NCBI GenBank assembly: GCA_009599575.1
Contig: VWND01000014.1
Span: 1-64,000 of the forward strand
Source of the DNA: Blumeriella jaapii
Lineage: Eukaryota; Ascomycota; Leotiomycetes; Helotiales; Drepanopezizaceae
Length of the DNA: 64,000 bases
Direction of reading: 5' to 3'
Of the stretch, positions 10,985 through 22,079 are shown piece by piece. Position 1 is the first letter of the stretch, and each line of letters begins with the position of its first letter. Both the position numbers and the translations under genes were made by a program. The notes under the pieces are model-generated. The model did not search any database. It had not been told where the DNA came from and worked only from the letters and a program-made list of their open reading frames with translations.

Positions 10985-11800
10985 AGTATTAGCGAAATAA
11001 TAATAATAATAATAATGGTAGTGGTGATAATGGTGGTAGTGATGGTAGTGGTGGTAGTAGTGGTAATGGTGGTAATGGTGGTAATAGTGGTAGTAGTAAT
11101 AATGGTGGTAGTGGTAATAATAGTGGTAATGGTGGTAATGGTGGTAGTGGTGGTAATGGTGATAGTGGTGGTAATAGTGGTAGTGGTGGTAGTGGTGGTA
11201 ATAGTGGTAGTGGTGGTAGTGGTGGTAGTAGTGGTAGTGGTGGTAATAGTGGTAATGGTGGTAGTAGTAGTGGTAGTGGTGGTGGTGATGATGGTGGTGG
11301 TGGTGGTGGTGGTGGTGGCAGCGAGATGGTGGCAGCGAGATGATAATGGTAGTAATAATAGTGGTGGTAATAATAGTAATGATGGTAGTAGTGGTAGTGA
11401 TAGTAATGGTGGTAATGGTGGTAATAATGGTAATAATGGTAATAATGGTAATGATAGTAATAATGGTAATGATAGTAATAGTGGTAATGATAATAGTAGT
11501 GATAGTAATAGTGGTAGTAGTGGTGGTGGTGGTGGTGGTGGTGATAGCAGCGAGATGGTAGCAGCGAAATGGTGGCAGCGAAATGGTGGCAGCGAAATGG
11601 TGGCAGCGAGGTGGTGGCAGCGAAGTGGTGGCAGCGAGATGGTGGCGACAGCGAGGTGGTAGCGACGAAATGGTAGCGACGAGATGGTGATGATGTTGGT
11701 AATAGTGTTGGTTGTAGTATTAGTAATAGCGACAGCGAAATAATGGCGACGAGGTGGTAGCGACGAGGTGGTAATAGTGTTGGTAATAGTAATGTTGGTG
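10985..11800 (+). repeat. GGT/AAT/GTA trinucleotide-rich microsatellite
   Basis: The run begins in AAT units, passes through GGTAGT and GGTAAT mixtures and ends in GGTGGCAGCGAGAT units, giving way to the unique tail at about 11801. It is not visibly changed by RIP, in contrast to the LTR sequence just upstream. Confidence 0.9.
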
Positions 11801-11997
11801 GTAGTGTTAATAAAAGCGTTGATAAAAGGTAATAACTAATTCGTATAAGATTTGTATTTTTCTCGAAGCTCTGAATTATTACACAACCTATTATATTTAT
11901 TAATTTTTAGTAACTCTAAGATTAATTTTTATTTAATCGCGTGTTAATTCTGATTATATTCGGAGTTAATTTTACGCCAAGTGTTAACTCGGATTTG

Positions 11998-12301
11998 TGT
12001 TACGATCCTGGCCTGGCTGGTGGTAGTTGCCAGTGGTATGGCTGCCAGTGGTATGGTTGCCAGTGGTATGGTTGCCAGTGGTATGGTTGCCAGTGGTATA
12101 AATGCTGGTGGTGTTGGATTAAAGTTTGGGCACGGACCCCCTCGGCCACTAGGCTTCGCGCTAAGTCACGTGACCCATAAGCGCAACCTATTGTATATAA
12201 AGTTCGCGACTCCGAGTATTTTAGCTCGGTGTCTTTTTTTTAATTTATATGCGTACTTTTTGGTTTATATTATCCCGATCATTTTTAAATTAGTTATGAT
12301 A
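11998..12301 (+). repeat. 5' LTR of F
   Basis: It holds five copies of a 15 bp unit, TGCCAGTGGTATGGT, at 12028-12104, a CACGTG palindrome near 12166 and a TATA-like TATATAAA near 12194. The same parts occur in the 3' LTR at 42513-42817. The start of transcription would be expected after the TATA-like site. Confidence 0.9.
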
Positions 12302-12558
12302 TAAAAAAAGACTAAATAATTTTCGCTGGAAAGCTTTGTATTCACGGTTAAGGATTCGATTTGCTTTTGCAATTCGAACTTTTTTCAGGCCGCTCGTACC
12401 GACGTTTATTTATCGGTGCTTTAATTAGAATTTTTTTTTATTGATTTTGTTTTCAGAAAAAGCTGAAGTTTTTCTTTTTTATTAATTCGATTTGCTTTTG
12501 CAATTCGAATTTTTTTTTTTTAATATTATAATATTTTATGCTTTTTTTATAAGTCGAC
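12302..12558 (+). other. Leader of F between LTR and gag
   Basis: The sequence just after the LTR (TAAAAAAAGACTAAATAA) is where the primer-binding site should be, but RIP and lack of a recognisable tRNA match prevent a call. A word of about 27 bases containing GATTTGCTTTTGCAATTCGA occurs twice, near 12357 and 12487. No gene is seen. Confidence 0.5.
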
Positions 12559-13939
12559 GTGGCATTCGAAAACGAACGCAATTCGTACGATTCGGCTTCG
12601 AGTCAGCACTTCCACTTTCTGCTTTTGCTTTTGCCGCTTTCGAATTTCCATTCGTTCCAGGCTTTTTCGACGATTTTGGCAGCGAGTTTTTATTTTACGA
12701 CTTTTCTACCGAATTACAATTATTTGCAGCCGATTTATTTGCTGAATCTTTTCGCTTTACGATCGAATTTAAGATCGAGTTGTACGACGTTGATATTTTA
12801 GTATTTTTACCGACGAATGCTTTTACGACTGCTTAGCATATCTGCCAACGTTAAAAAATTTACTGCGGCCCAGCAGCTTTAGATCGCTTAGATAATCGCT
12901 TAAGCTATCGCCGCCGCTCGCTTTTCAGCTTTTTTTATTAATATCGCCCGCGACGCTTTTTTTTCACTTCGAGTTTCGCGCGCTTTCACCGCAGATTTTC
13001 AATTAATTCCTAAGTATTACTTTTCCGTTTTCGATTTAGCCATTTTTCGAATCGAATTATTTAAAATTAAATATTTTCGTTACGCTTTTAGCGATTATTA
13101 AAAAAAAGTTAAATATAACGCATGGAAAATGAATATAAAGCTGTTTATTAAAAAGTATTTAAGGAATTTCACACAAGGTATAAACTAAGCTAAAGTATAT
13201 TTTAAATATATTATTAGGAAGGCAAAGACTATTATTTTAGAATATTTGAACTCCGAGTTTTATAACTAAGCCTAATCGGCTCGAAACGTTTTTCGCATTT
13301 TTGATTAGCGCTTTTTTAATTACAACCGCGTTTAGTTTGTTAAATTGCAATATAATAAGTTTTATATAAACAACGGTCAGATTTATAATAATTTTCGTTT
13401 TTTGTTTATTCGTTACGCAATTATTAGCAAAATTGCTAAAAACCGTTGGTTTAAAAATATATGCGAAAAAATTATTTTTATTTTTAAATACGATTTTCGA
13501 ATGGAAAAGTATAAAATAAATAATAATTATATTATTTTAAACGAATTTTTGGCCGTTGCGAATAAAAAGTTACGTAATATCCGAGCTGAAAAAATGGCTT
13601 TTGCCCGTCGCATAAGCTATTTTTTCTTTGTTATAGCTTTTGCTAATCAGGATTCTAGGCGTATTTCCGATATTTTTAAGGTTTTATAACGTTTTATTTT
13701 TTTTTAGCTTTTTTTGCTCGCACCGCTTTTTTTTTTTTAATAAAGATTTTTACGAACGTATAATTATTATTTCTGCTATTTTCGGTTTTTTTCGCTTGGC
13801 TGCGCGTTTTTCTGACGCTTATTATAATTGCGGCAAGCCCGGCTATTTCGCAGACGTTTGCTCCGACGCCAAGCTTAATCGCAAAATCGCCGAGATAATT
13901 ATCGACGAAAAACAAAACGATTTGTTAAAAAACTCTTGA
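12559..13939 (+). pseudogene. gag of F
   Basis: The start at 12559 (MAFENERNSYDSASS) begins a frame that stays in phase, through RIP stops, to an open piece at 13345-13689. The frame then shifts, and 13640-13939 carries a zinc knuckle, YYNCGKPGYFADVC, which is CX2CX4HX4C with the first Cys and the His turned into Tyr. This marks the nucleocapsid end. The order, gag then protease at about 14090, is the normal one for Ty3/Gypsy. Confidence 0.75.
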
Positions 13940-13959
13940 GCCGTAGCAAAAATTTTTAT

Positions 13960-16900
13960 TATAATAAAAGATTCGATTTATAAAAAAATTTGAAATTTAA
14001 CCAGCGCTTTTTAATAAAAAAGCGACAGTTTTTAGTTTTTATAAAATTAATACGCAATAAATTATATATTAAAAAATTTGCATATATCGATAGCGAAGCT
14101 AATATTTTCGATGCGATTAAAACTTTTTTGGCGTATTAACTTTTTTAACGTTTCGGAATAAGTTTTATTCGGCTGTATAAACTTATTATATTTACCGGTT
14201 ATAATAGCGAGCCGAAAAAGCCTATTTTTTTTGTTATATTTTTTTTTTTTACGATTGACCGACGTCGTATAAATTTTTTTTTTTTAGTTACAAACCTGGG
14301 CTTTACCGACGTTTTTATTAGTCGCAAATTTTTATAATATTACGATTTGAAGCAAGCGTATGGCCAAAGAAAAAACAAAATAGAATAGCTATTCGATATG
14401 CCCGTTATTTTTTATTTTAACGAGCAGTTATTCGTCGATTTTAATCAGCGAATAAAGCTTAAAATGCTTAGTCGTATATATTAAAAGAATACAAACAAAC
14501 GAAACAGCGTAATAAAAGCTTTATATATTTTTGCCAGTATTTTTACAACGATTAAAAAAGCTTATTTAAATTTTAAAGCTGATAGATTTTTTATATTTAT
14601 ACGAAATTTTAAAAGTAATTTGCATAAAATAAAAAAGTTTTTTATTAGCAGTTTTAAACCGATTAAGCCGGTTTTTTCAACCGGGCCAATTATTATTTTT
14701 TTTACTTTTAATTGCAATATCAGCTGTATTTCCGCTTTTGTATTTAACGCTTTGCAAATACGTTACGAAAAGCGAATGCGAATCGCAAAAAAAAAAAGAT
14801 TATTATTATCCAGCGATTATACGTTTGTTGCTTTTATATATAATATAAACAGAAAACGTTTCCGTCGTGCGAAAATCGCCGAATTTAAAAAAATTATATA
14901 GTTCGCGGCAGTAAAAAGTATTTCCGTTCCCGACGTTTTGCAAGCCAAATATAATAATAATATAATTTTTATAAAAAAGCTTTTTTTAGTTTAATATTCG
15001 GAGTTTAAAAAACTGTTTTACAAGCAAAAAAGCGATAAGCTCGCTTTTCGCCGCTTCGGTGTAAATTATAAAATACATTTTGCTACGGAAAATACGCTTT
15101 TTATAAAATGATTTAAACGCTTTACGAATAAACAGCTTATAAAAGTTAAAATTATATTTTCGATAATTTGCATAAAAGTTTTATTAAATCTTTTAATGCT
15201 TTTTTCGCCGCCCCGATTTTATTTATTAAAAAGTTAGACGGCTTTATGCGCTTATATATCGATTATCGCAAGCTCAACGATTTTACGAAACAGAATTTTT
15301 ACTTTTTACTTTTAATTAACGAAATGCTAGCGCGAATTATTAAAGCCAAAGTATTTACGAAAATTAATATTTAATAAGCTTTTAATCGAGTCCGGATATC
15401 CGAAAAATCTAAAAAACTAATTAGTTTTCGCATCCGATACGGCATATATAAATATAAAATCTTTTCGTTCGGCTTTACTAATAGGCCCGTTATATTTCAA
15501 CGCTTTATTAATAATATTTTTATAAAACATTTAAATAATTTCTGCTCGGCGTATTTTAACGACATTTTTATTTATTTCGCGAATAATTTGAAATATAAAA
15601 TTTACGTTAAAAAAATCTTGTCGATTTTAAAAAAACACGGCTTAGAAACTAATATTAAAAAAATGCGAATTTAATATTACGAAAACCAAGTTTTTAAATT
15701 TTATTATTAGCATTTAAAATATTAAAATAAATTCGGAAAAAATCGCTATTATTAAAAATTAATAATATGCAGCGAATATGCGAAGCGTGCAGAATTTTTT
15801 AAGCTTTTGCAATTTCTACAAACGTTTTATAGCCGGCTATAGCCGTATTTGCCGCTTTTTCACTGCTTTTATAAGCAAAAACGTTTTTTTTGTATTCGAG
15901 AAAAAACAGAAAAACGCATAAAAAGCATTGCGCAAAGCTTTGCTAAATGCTTTTATTTTGTATTATTACGATTTTTATAAGTAAACGCGCTTAAAAACCG
16001 ATTTTTCTAATAGGATAATAGCTGGCGTATTATCGCAATTGCAAAAGAATGATTTTTATTATCCGATCGGTTTTTTTTCCAAAATTATAATCGACGCCGA
16101 GCTTAATTATTCGATTTACGACAAAAAGCTTTTTGCTATTTTTCGCTTTTTTAAAAATTATAAGCCGAAGCTGTTAAACGCTTAAAAAAAACGTATATAT
16201 ATATATCGATTATCGCGCTTTGAAATATTTTATAATAATTAAAAATCTTTCGATTTAATAAATCCGATAGGCCGAGTTTTTCGCCGATTTTTATTTTATA
16301 ATTATATATCGGTCGGAAATTATTAATACGTTCGCTAATATTTTTTTTCGCAAAAACCAAGATATTTTCTTATTAAAAGCACGATAATAAGCAGCTCGAA
16401 AGCAGCAAATGCTTTCCGACGATAAATTAAATTTTCAGATTTTAAAAGAAATAGCTGCTAAAAGCATAATTACGCTGGCGCTTATAAAAATAGCTTTCGA
16501 TAAACACGATAACGACGGCATTTTTTTCGAAAAAAACAGCGAAACCGAAAAAAATAAAATACTTATAAAAAAACTCGCAGATTTAATTTCCGTAATCGCA
16601 TATAATATATATAGTTATATAATTATAAACGATTTGCTGTAAATTAATGAAAACTTTTTTTTTTCGAAACGTAATAAGCGCAAATTCGCAATCACAGTTT
16701 TAATTATTAATTGCGACAAAACAAATTGTTTTTTCAAAGCAAATTAATAATGCTTTTGAAACCTTCCGAATTGCGAACTTTTTTAATCCGATATATTTAC
16801 GAACAACTTTGCGTAGCATACGCTGAAATAAAAAAAATAAAGCTTTTGATCGGTCGCAAATATTATTAAAAAGTTATAAAAGCAGATATATAATAATACG

Positions 16901-17862
16901 TTTCGAATTGTCGTTGCATACGAATAAAAACTAAACGCGACAAAACCCCGGGCTTTCTGAAGCTTTTGCTTATATTTAACAAATTTTATTAATATTTAAC
17001 GATAGATTTTACAAAGCTTTTATTAAACGAAAATGATTACGATTTCGCTTTCGTAATAATAAATCGCTTATCCAAAAAGCTTTTATCAGTTTTCTGCTAT
17101 AAAATTATTATAACGAAAAGATTGGCAGCTTTGTTTTTAATTTATTAAATGCGCTATTTCGGCATGCCGGATTCAATTGTTTCGGACCGAAAAGCTCAGT
17201 TTATTTCGGTTTTTTAACAAAAACTTTGTCGTATATTAAAAACCAAAATTAAATTGATTATTGCGTACAATTCTAATATCGATAAACAGACCGAAGTAAT
17301 AAACTAATATATTAAGCAACGCTTCCGCTTTTTTTGCTTTTATTACTAAAATAATTAAAAGCGCCTTTTATTTTTAATAAATATTGCATAATTGATTTTA
17401 TCGCACGAATTTTTCGGCAATATTTTTTTTTTTTAAATTTTAAATAAATACGAAATTCGCATATTTTAAAATATAAATAATTTCCGTTTTTTTCGCTCGG
17501 CTATCGAAAAGCTTAATCGCGACGAAGTTTTGCATTTGATTTTCCGAGCTAAAAAAATTATAAAATACGCATAATCGTTTATTACGCAATAATAAGCCAA
17601 AATAAAGCGTTTTGCTAATTTGCATAAACGACCGGTAAATTAAAAAATAAGCGACGAGGTATTAGTAAATACTAAAAATTAAAAGCTCGACCGATTTTTC
17701 CGAAAGCTTTCGGATAAATAATACGGCTTAATTAAAATCGTCGATAAAATAAAAAAAAGTTGAAAGTTTAATTTTTTCGCAAATTAATTAATTTATTTAA
17801 TTTTTCATTTATATTCGCTTCGAAAGCATATTAGCAACCTTTTACCTGGCCAACGCCGCTTC
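13960..17862 (+). pseudogene. pol of F: protease, reverse transcriptase, RNase H, integrase
   Basis: Protease is marked by YIDSEAN at 14083-14100, where DSGA has lost its glycine. Reverse transcriptase has the open piece 15168-15374 with DGFMRLYIDYRKLNDFT, and its catalytic YxDD is now YFND at 15552-15563. RNase H lies at about 15960-16150 (AGVLSQLQKNDFYYPIGFFS). Integrase covers about 16650-17862, with IDFTKLL near 17003, GMPDSIVSDRKAQF near 17165 and GQRRFEL at the break. The last part of the protein continues at 42187 beyond the C1 insertion. Stops are many, and all fit C-to-T or G-to-A change. Confidence 0.85.
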
Positions 17863-17866
17863 GAAC

Positions 17867-18133
17867 TGTAAAAGTAGGTAGGAAAACCAGACTGATACAG
17901 CCATATATCGGTGGGTAAGATAATCTAGGAAATCCCTAGAAAAGACTGAAGAAAGGAAAAAAAGAATAAGTAAAGGTATAAATTAAACTGCGTGCTTATA
18001 ATACTATTTAAAAAAATGCTTTGCTTTTATACCTGTTAAAAATAGTTAATAACAAAAGGTTTCGGAAAGGTCTATGCCTCGATTATAATTAAAACTATCA
18101 ATTTCTATTAATACAAAATATTACCGTTTTATA
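17867..18133 (-). repeat. 3' LTR of C1
   Basis: The length is identical to the LTRs at 41916-42182 and 46212-46478. It is moderately mutated. Confidence 0.93.
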
Positions 18134-18260
18134 TTTTGTTTCAAATAATATACGTAATCGTTTTTGACTACGATTAAAAAAAAACATAATTTTAATAAAT
18201 GCAATCTAATTTATTTTATATAATTTAAAAACCAATCAATTAAAAACCGAACTTTTTAGT

Positions 18261-21200
18261 TTTATACTTCTTCGGTCTTTTAGCCCGTTTTTGGCCTTTT
18301 TATTATTGGCTTCTGCGAAAAAATAGCGTTTCGCTTATCGTTTGAATTATTTTATTTATTTTGCTTTTTTGAAAAATAACTCGATAAAATATTAATCGAA
18401 ATATCGTTTAGATTTACGAACGTTTTGATAGCTTTTTCGTCGATAATATTATTAAATATCGCCGCGACGGATGCTTTTTACGACTTTTTTCCGTAGATAA
18501 TAGATTCTAGCTTTTAAACGTAATTCCACGCTTTACAAAAGGCGCTGAAAAGTTTTATATTAAAATCGTAGAAATAATCGATTAGTTCGTCGTAATTAAA
18601 ACCGATTAACGCTTTTGCTTCGCGTAAAATTAATAGGTCGGATTACGGTTATTTACCGACGAATGCTTTTGAAAAGGCTTCGAAACTTATAAAAAAGACT
18701 ATTTTACGGAATAGTTCGAAAATAATCGTTTGCAATCGAAATTATCGAAAATATTATAATTGCTTTCGCCGTAATATAAATAATATTAAATTGCTTATCG
18801 GATTATCGTTTTCGAAATGGTTTTTGTATTTTTGCGCCGTATAATTATTCGAATAAATTAGCATCGCGCCGTCGGTTTTTTAGGTTTTAAATCTAACGAA
18901 AACCTTTTGTTTAATCGAAAAGCTGACAAAAGTTATTTTATTTTTTATTTCGTAGCTTTCGGTTTCGTAATCCGATAAAATAACCGAAGCCATTGTTTAA
19001 ACGCGCTGAAATACGAAAAAACTGGGCTTTTCTGAATGGTTTTAATTAGCTTAGCGTCGTGGTATAATTGCAAATAAGCTTCGATTATTTCCGAATTATA
19101 TACGAATACAAATAAAACGTAATAATCGAAAATGGCGTCGGTAAAGTTTTCGATTTTTTTTTTTTTTTAAAAGTCGGCGATATCGAACTTTATAATTGTA
19201 ATACGGTCGGAATCAACGAAACCTAAAGCGATCGAAACGTTAAAATATATTATAAGGCGGCAGTTTTTAAAATTCCGAATAATTAAAACAGCGAAATAAA
19301 GGCCGAAGTATATTTTAAAAGCTTATTAAATAAGATTGTAAAATATATTAGCGAAAAAAGCTATAAGCGCTTTTTGGGTTTTAACCAATCGGAAATAATG
19401 CTTATATATAATTACTTTTTTTTTTATAAAATACAGCAATAATTTGTTTTTTCCGTTGTAAAATCTTACGTAATTAACGAATTCGCAGTTTAGTTTAAGT
19501 AAATTTTAAAATATATTTTCGGTCGAAAGGCCAAAAAAATCGGCTTTTAGAAATATTCGTTGCTTTTATTTTTTTACGTTTCAATCGAGCTTTATAATCG
19601 CGCTAAAAGCTTTGGAATCTGCTTTAAAGTTTGCGTAGCCTAAATAAGCTTTAGTACGCGCTTAAATAGTTTTCGCAGTTTTTCGTCGAAATATAAATTA
19701 ATTATTAAAATCAATTTCGAACACGTCGTAATTCGAATTTCTGATAATAGCGAATCGATTAGCAAAGCCGATAACGTCGACTTTTTTTATAATCAAATCG
19801 TAATACGCCGCGTAACAGCGTATATAAAAATAATAAAACTTGCCGTTTTTTTTAACGTTAACGTTATTCGTAAAAGCGAAATTGAAAAATCGGAGTTTTT
19901 CAGCGAAGAAAAGCTCGAATAAAAACGGGTCACCGTTTTTAAAAATCTTTTTTATTTGTTTTAGCGTATTATATTTGTAATTTTCCGAAAGAAATTTAAT
20001 TTAATTTTCGTTCGAAGCAAAAAAGAAAAAACTGACGAATTTATTTAATTTTTATATAAAAATATTAAAATAAAACTTCTGAATCGTTTCGTCGTCGAAA
20101 GCGAAAGTTTTAAATAAAATAATCTGATTTTATGCCTTTTGTATAATTTTTTCCGCGATAATTTCGATATTTTTTTTCAAGCTTTCTCGGTCGAATCGTA
20201 TAATAATCGAAATTTTAAATGCTTTTATTAAAATCTAAAATATTAACGATAATAGTATAATGTTTTTAAGCACAGCAGGCGTTTTTAATATTTGCGTATT
20301 TAATTTCGAAAAGTCAGATTTAAAATCGTTTAAATCTTTTCCTTTCGGAATGCCGGCGTTTTTTAAATTTAATTTCGTAAAATCGTCGCGTTTTTTATTA
20401 ATTAACTTAAAATTTATAATTCGGCGTCGATTTCCGGCTGTTTTTATTCGCGGTGCCTTTTTTGCTAGCGACGCGAATAGTTTTTCCGAACAAAAAAGAT
20501 TTCGGAAATATCGGCGCGCTTTTTTACGTTTTCTGCTTTTATTTTTTCCGGAATCGTTTTTATAAATATAATAAGTTTTTTGTATTCGAATAAGCGATTA
20601 TTTATTATTATACTTTTTATTTCGTTTTCGGATTCGTTTTCGATAATTAAAAATGGAAATCGCCGAATTGTTTTAGCTGCTTTAAAAGTATTAATTGCTA
20701 CCGCGTATGTTTTTTCGAATTAAACGAAAATAATATTAGCTTCCTCGTTTTTTTCGTCGTCGTAAATTTAAAATATCGGAATAACATCGTTTTTTTCTTT
20801 CGATATAAAAATGCTATATTTAACGATATTTAATTTTTTGTTTTAAAAAAAGGTCAGATTTGGGATTTTATAGCCGATTAAGACTTTTTTTGGCGATTAT
20901 ATAGCGTCGTCGACCAATTTGCAAACAGCTGTAAAAAGGCTTGTAAACCTGCGGGCCCTTAGGTTATTAGCTTTTAGAACTTGCGCTTTAAGAATATAAG
21001 CGTTTAGTATTCAGACTTTTTTTTTAATAAAAGTAATAATTTCGAAAAAGCGAGCGAAATGCCGAAATAAAATAATACCGGTGATTTTGCTAAAAACGTA
21101 TTTTTAAATATTTTTTTTTCGTTAATTTAGCAAAAAGCGCAAAACCCGGTTTGTTATTTTCTTTTTGTTATTTCGAGCTTTTTTTGCTTCGGCGAAAGTT

Positions 21201-21540
21201 TTTAAAACGTTGTCGTAATTTAGCAAAAACTTATCGTAATTAAAACTTTTGCGAATAAATTCAGTTTTAACGAAACTTTTATAATCGAATAAAAATTCGT
21301 TAACGTTTTTAATTATTATATCGAATTGTTTTATAAATATTTTTACGAAAGCTGCTTATTAATTTAAAATAGCGGCATTATATATTTGCTTAAATTCGGA
21401 AAAATTGCGTATAATAATTCCGTTCCAAAATAAATTAAAAATAAATTTATTAAATTTAGCAACGCTTTGCTTAAAAAACGATATAATATCGATAAGTTTA
21501 TTAATTAAAAAAATGTATTATATTTATTAAAAAGTAAATA
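18261..21540 (-). pseudogene. Second long reading frame (ORF2) of C1, downstream of integrase
   Basis: On the minus strand a single phase can be followed for about 1,090 codons, broken by scattered stops at former Gln and Trp codons. The N-terminal part includes FFKQSVAKFNKFIFNLFWNG near 21480. A middle part includes YAAYYDLIIKKVDVIGFANR near 19770. The end is lysine-rich with a stop at 18261-18263. A palindromic peptide insert (KLFASLAKKAPRIK) lies at 20446-20485. Codon phase and sequence are shared with C4. I recognise no domain, catalytic motif or membrane segment. The position, after pol and before the 3' LTR, is where env-like or accessory frames occur in some Gypsy elements. Function is unknown. 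Confidence 0.65.
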
Positions 21541-22079
21541 GGAAAAAGTACGAAAATTGTAAAGTATTTGTATCTAAAAATTACGAAAATCCGTATGCTG
21601 TTTTTTTAATAAATTATAATTGTTTAGGCAGGCATCCGTTCAAAACAACGAAAAAATAAATAATACAAAAAATAGCAAATAATACAATGCATAAAAAATA
21701 GTTTTCGTAAAATATACGAGCAATATAAATATATTAAATATATGGCTCAAACATATATAAAGCTTGTTTTAATAAACAAAAATACAGTTAAACAAAAAAA
21801 AGTATAATAAATATCCCAAACAATATAAAAAAAAGTCTTAAAAATAAACAAAATAATTAAATTGCATATAAATAAACCGAAACAAAAACAATAGAATAAT
21901 ATATAATAAAAAAAAAACAATAAATAATAAAAACAATAAAACAGTTAGTAAACAATCTTATATATACTTTTCTCCTTTTCGATTATAAATAAAATTACGA
22001 CTTAAACAATGCTTTCAGCAGCGGGGTTTTCGTTCGATTATTTTCAAGCCTTTCCAAGGAATTTTTTTTTTTCAGAAAT
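21541..22079 (-). promoter_or_regulatory. Non-coding spacer between pol and ORF2 of C1
   Basis: The plus strand here is A-rich with words such as AATAATACAAAAAATAGC and ACAATAAATAATAAAAAC, and it lacks the CpG words that mark decayed coding sequence elsewhere. On the minus strand TATATATAAG lies at about 21958-21967, upstream of ORF2. A separate promoter for ORF2 is possible. The only support is composition, position and conservation with 55880-56330 in C4. Confidence 0.4.

Noticed and set aside
10464..11662. Long valine-, methionine- or glycine-rich frames on both strands
   Set aside because: They are translations of the GGT and CCA microsatellites, are open in several phases at once, and have no support as genes.
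11941..12180. Cys/Trp-rich frame with repeated CQWYG units
   Set aside because: It is the translation of the 15 bp minisatellite in the F LTR. The 42475-42696 frame is the same in the other LTR.
20260..20565. Plus-strand frame of 101 codons, with a longer relative at 54685-55062
   Set aside because: The minus-strand ORF2 runs through the same bases in a phase kept over 3 kb, so this is its shadow.
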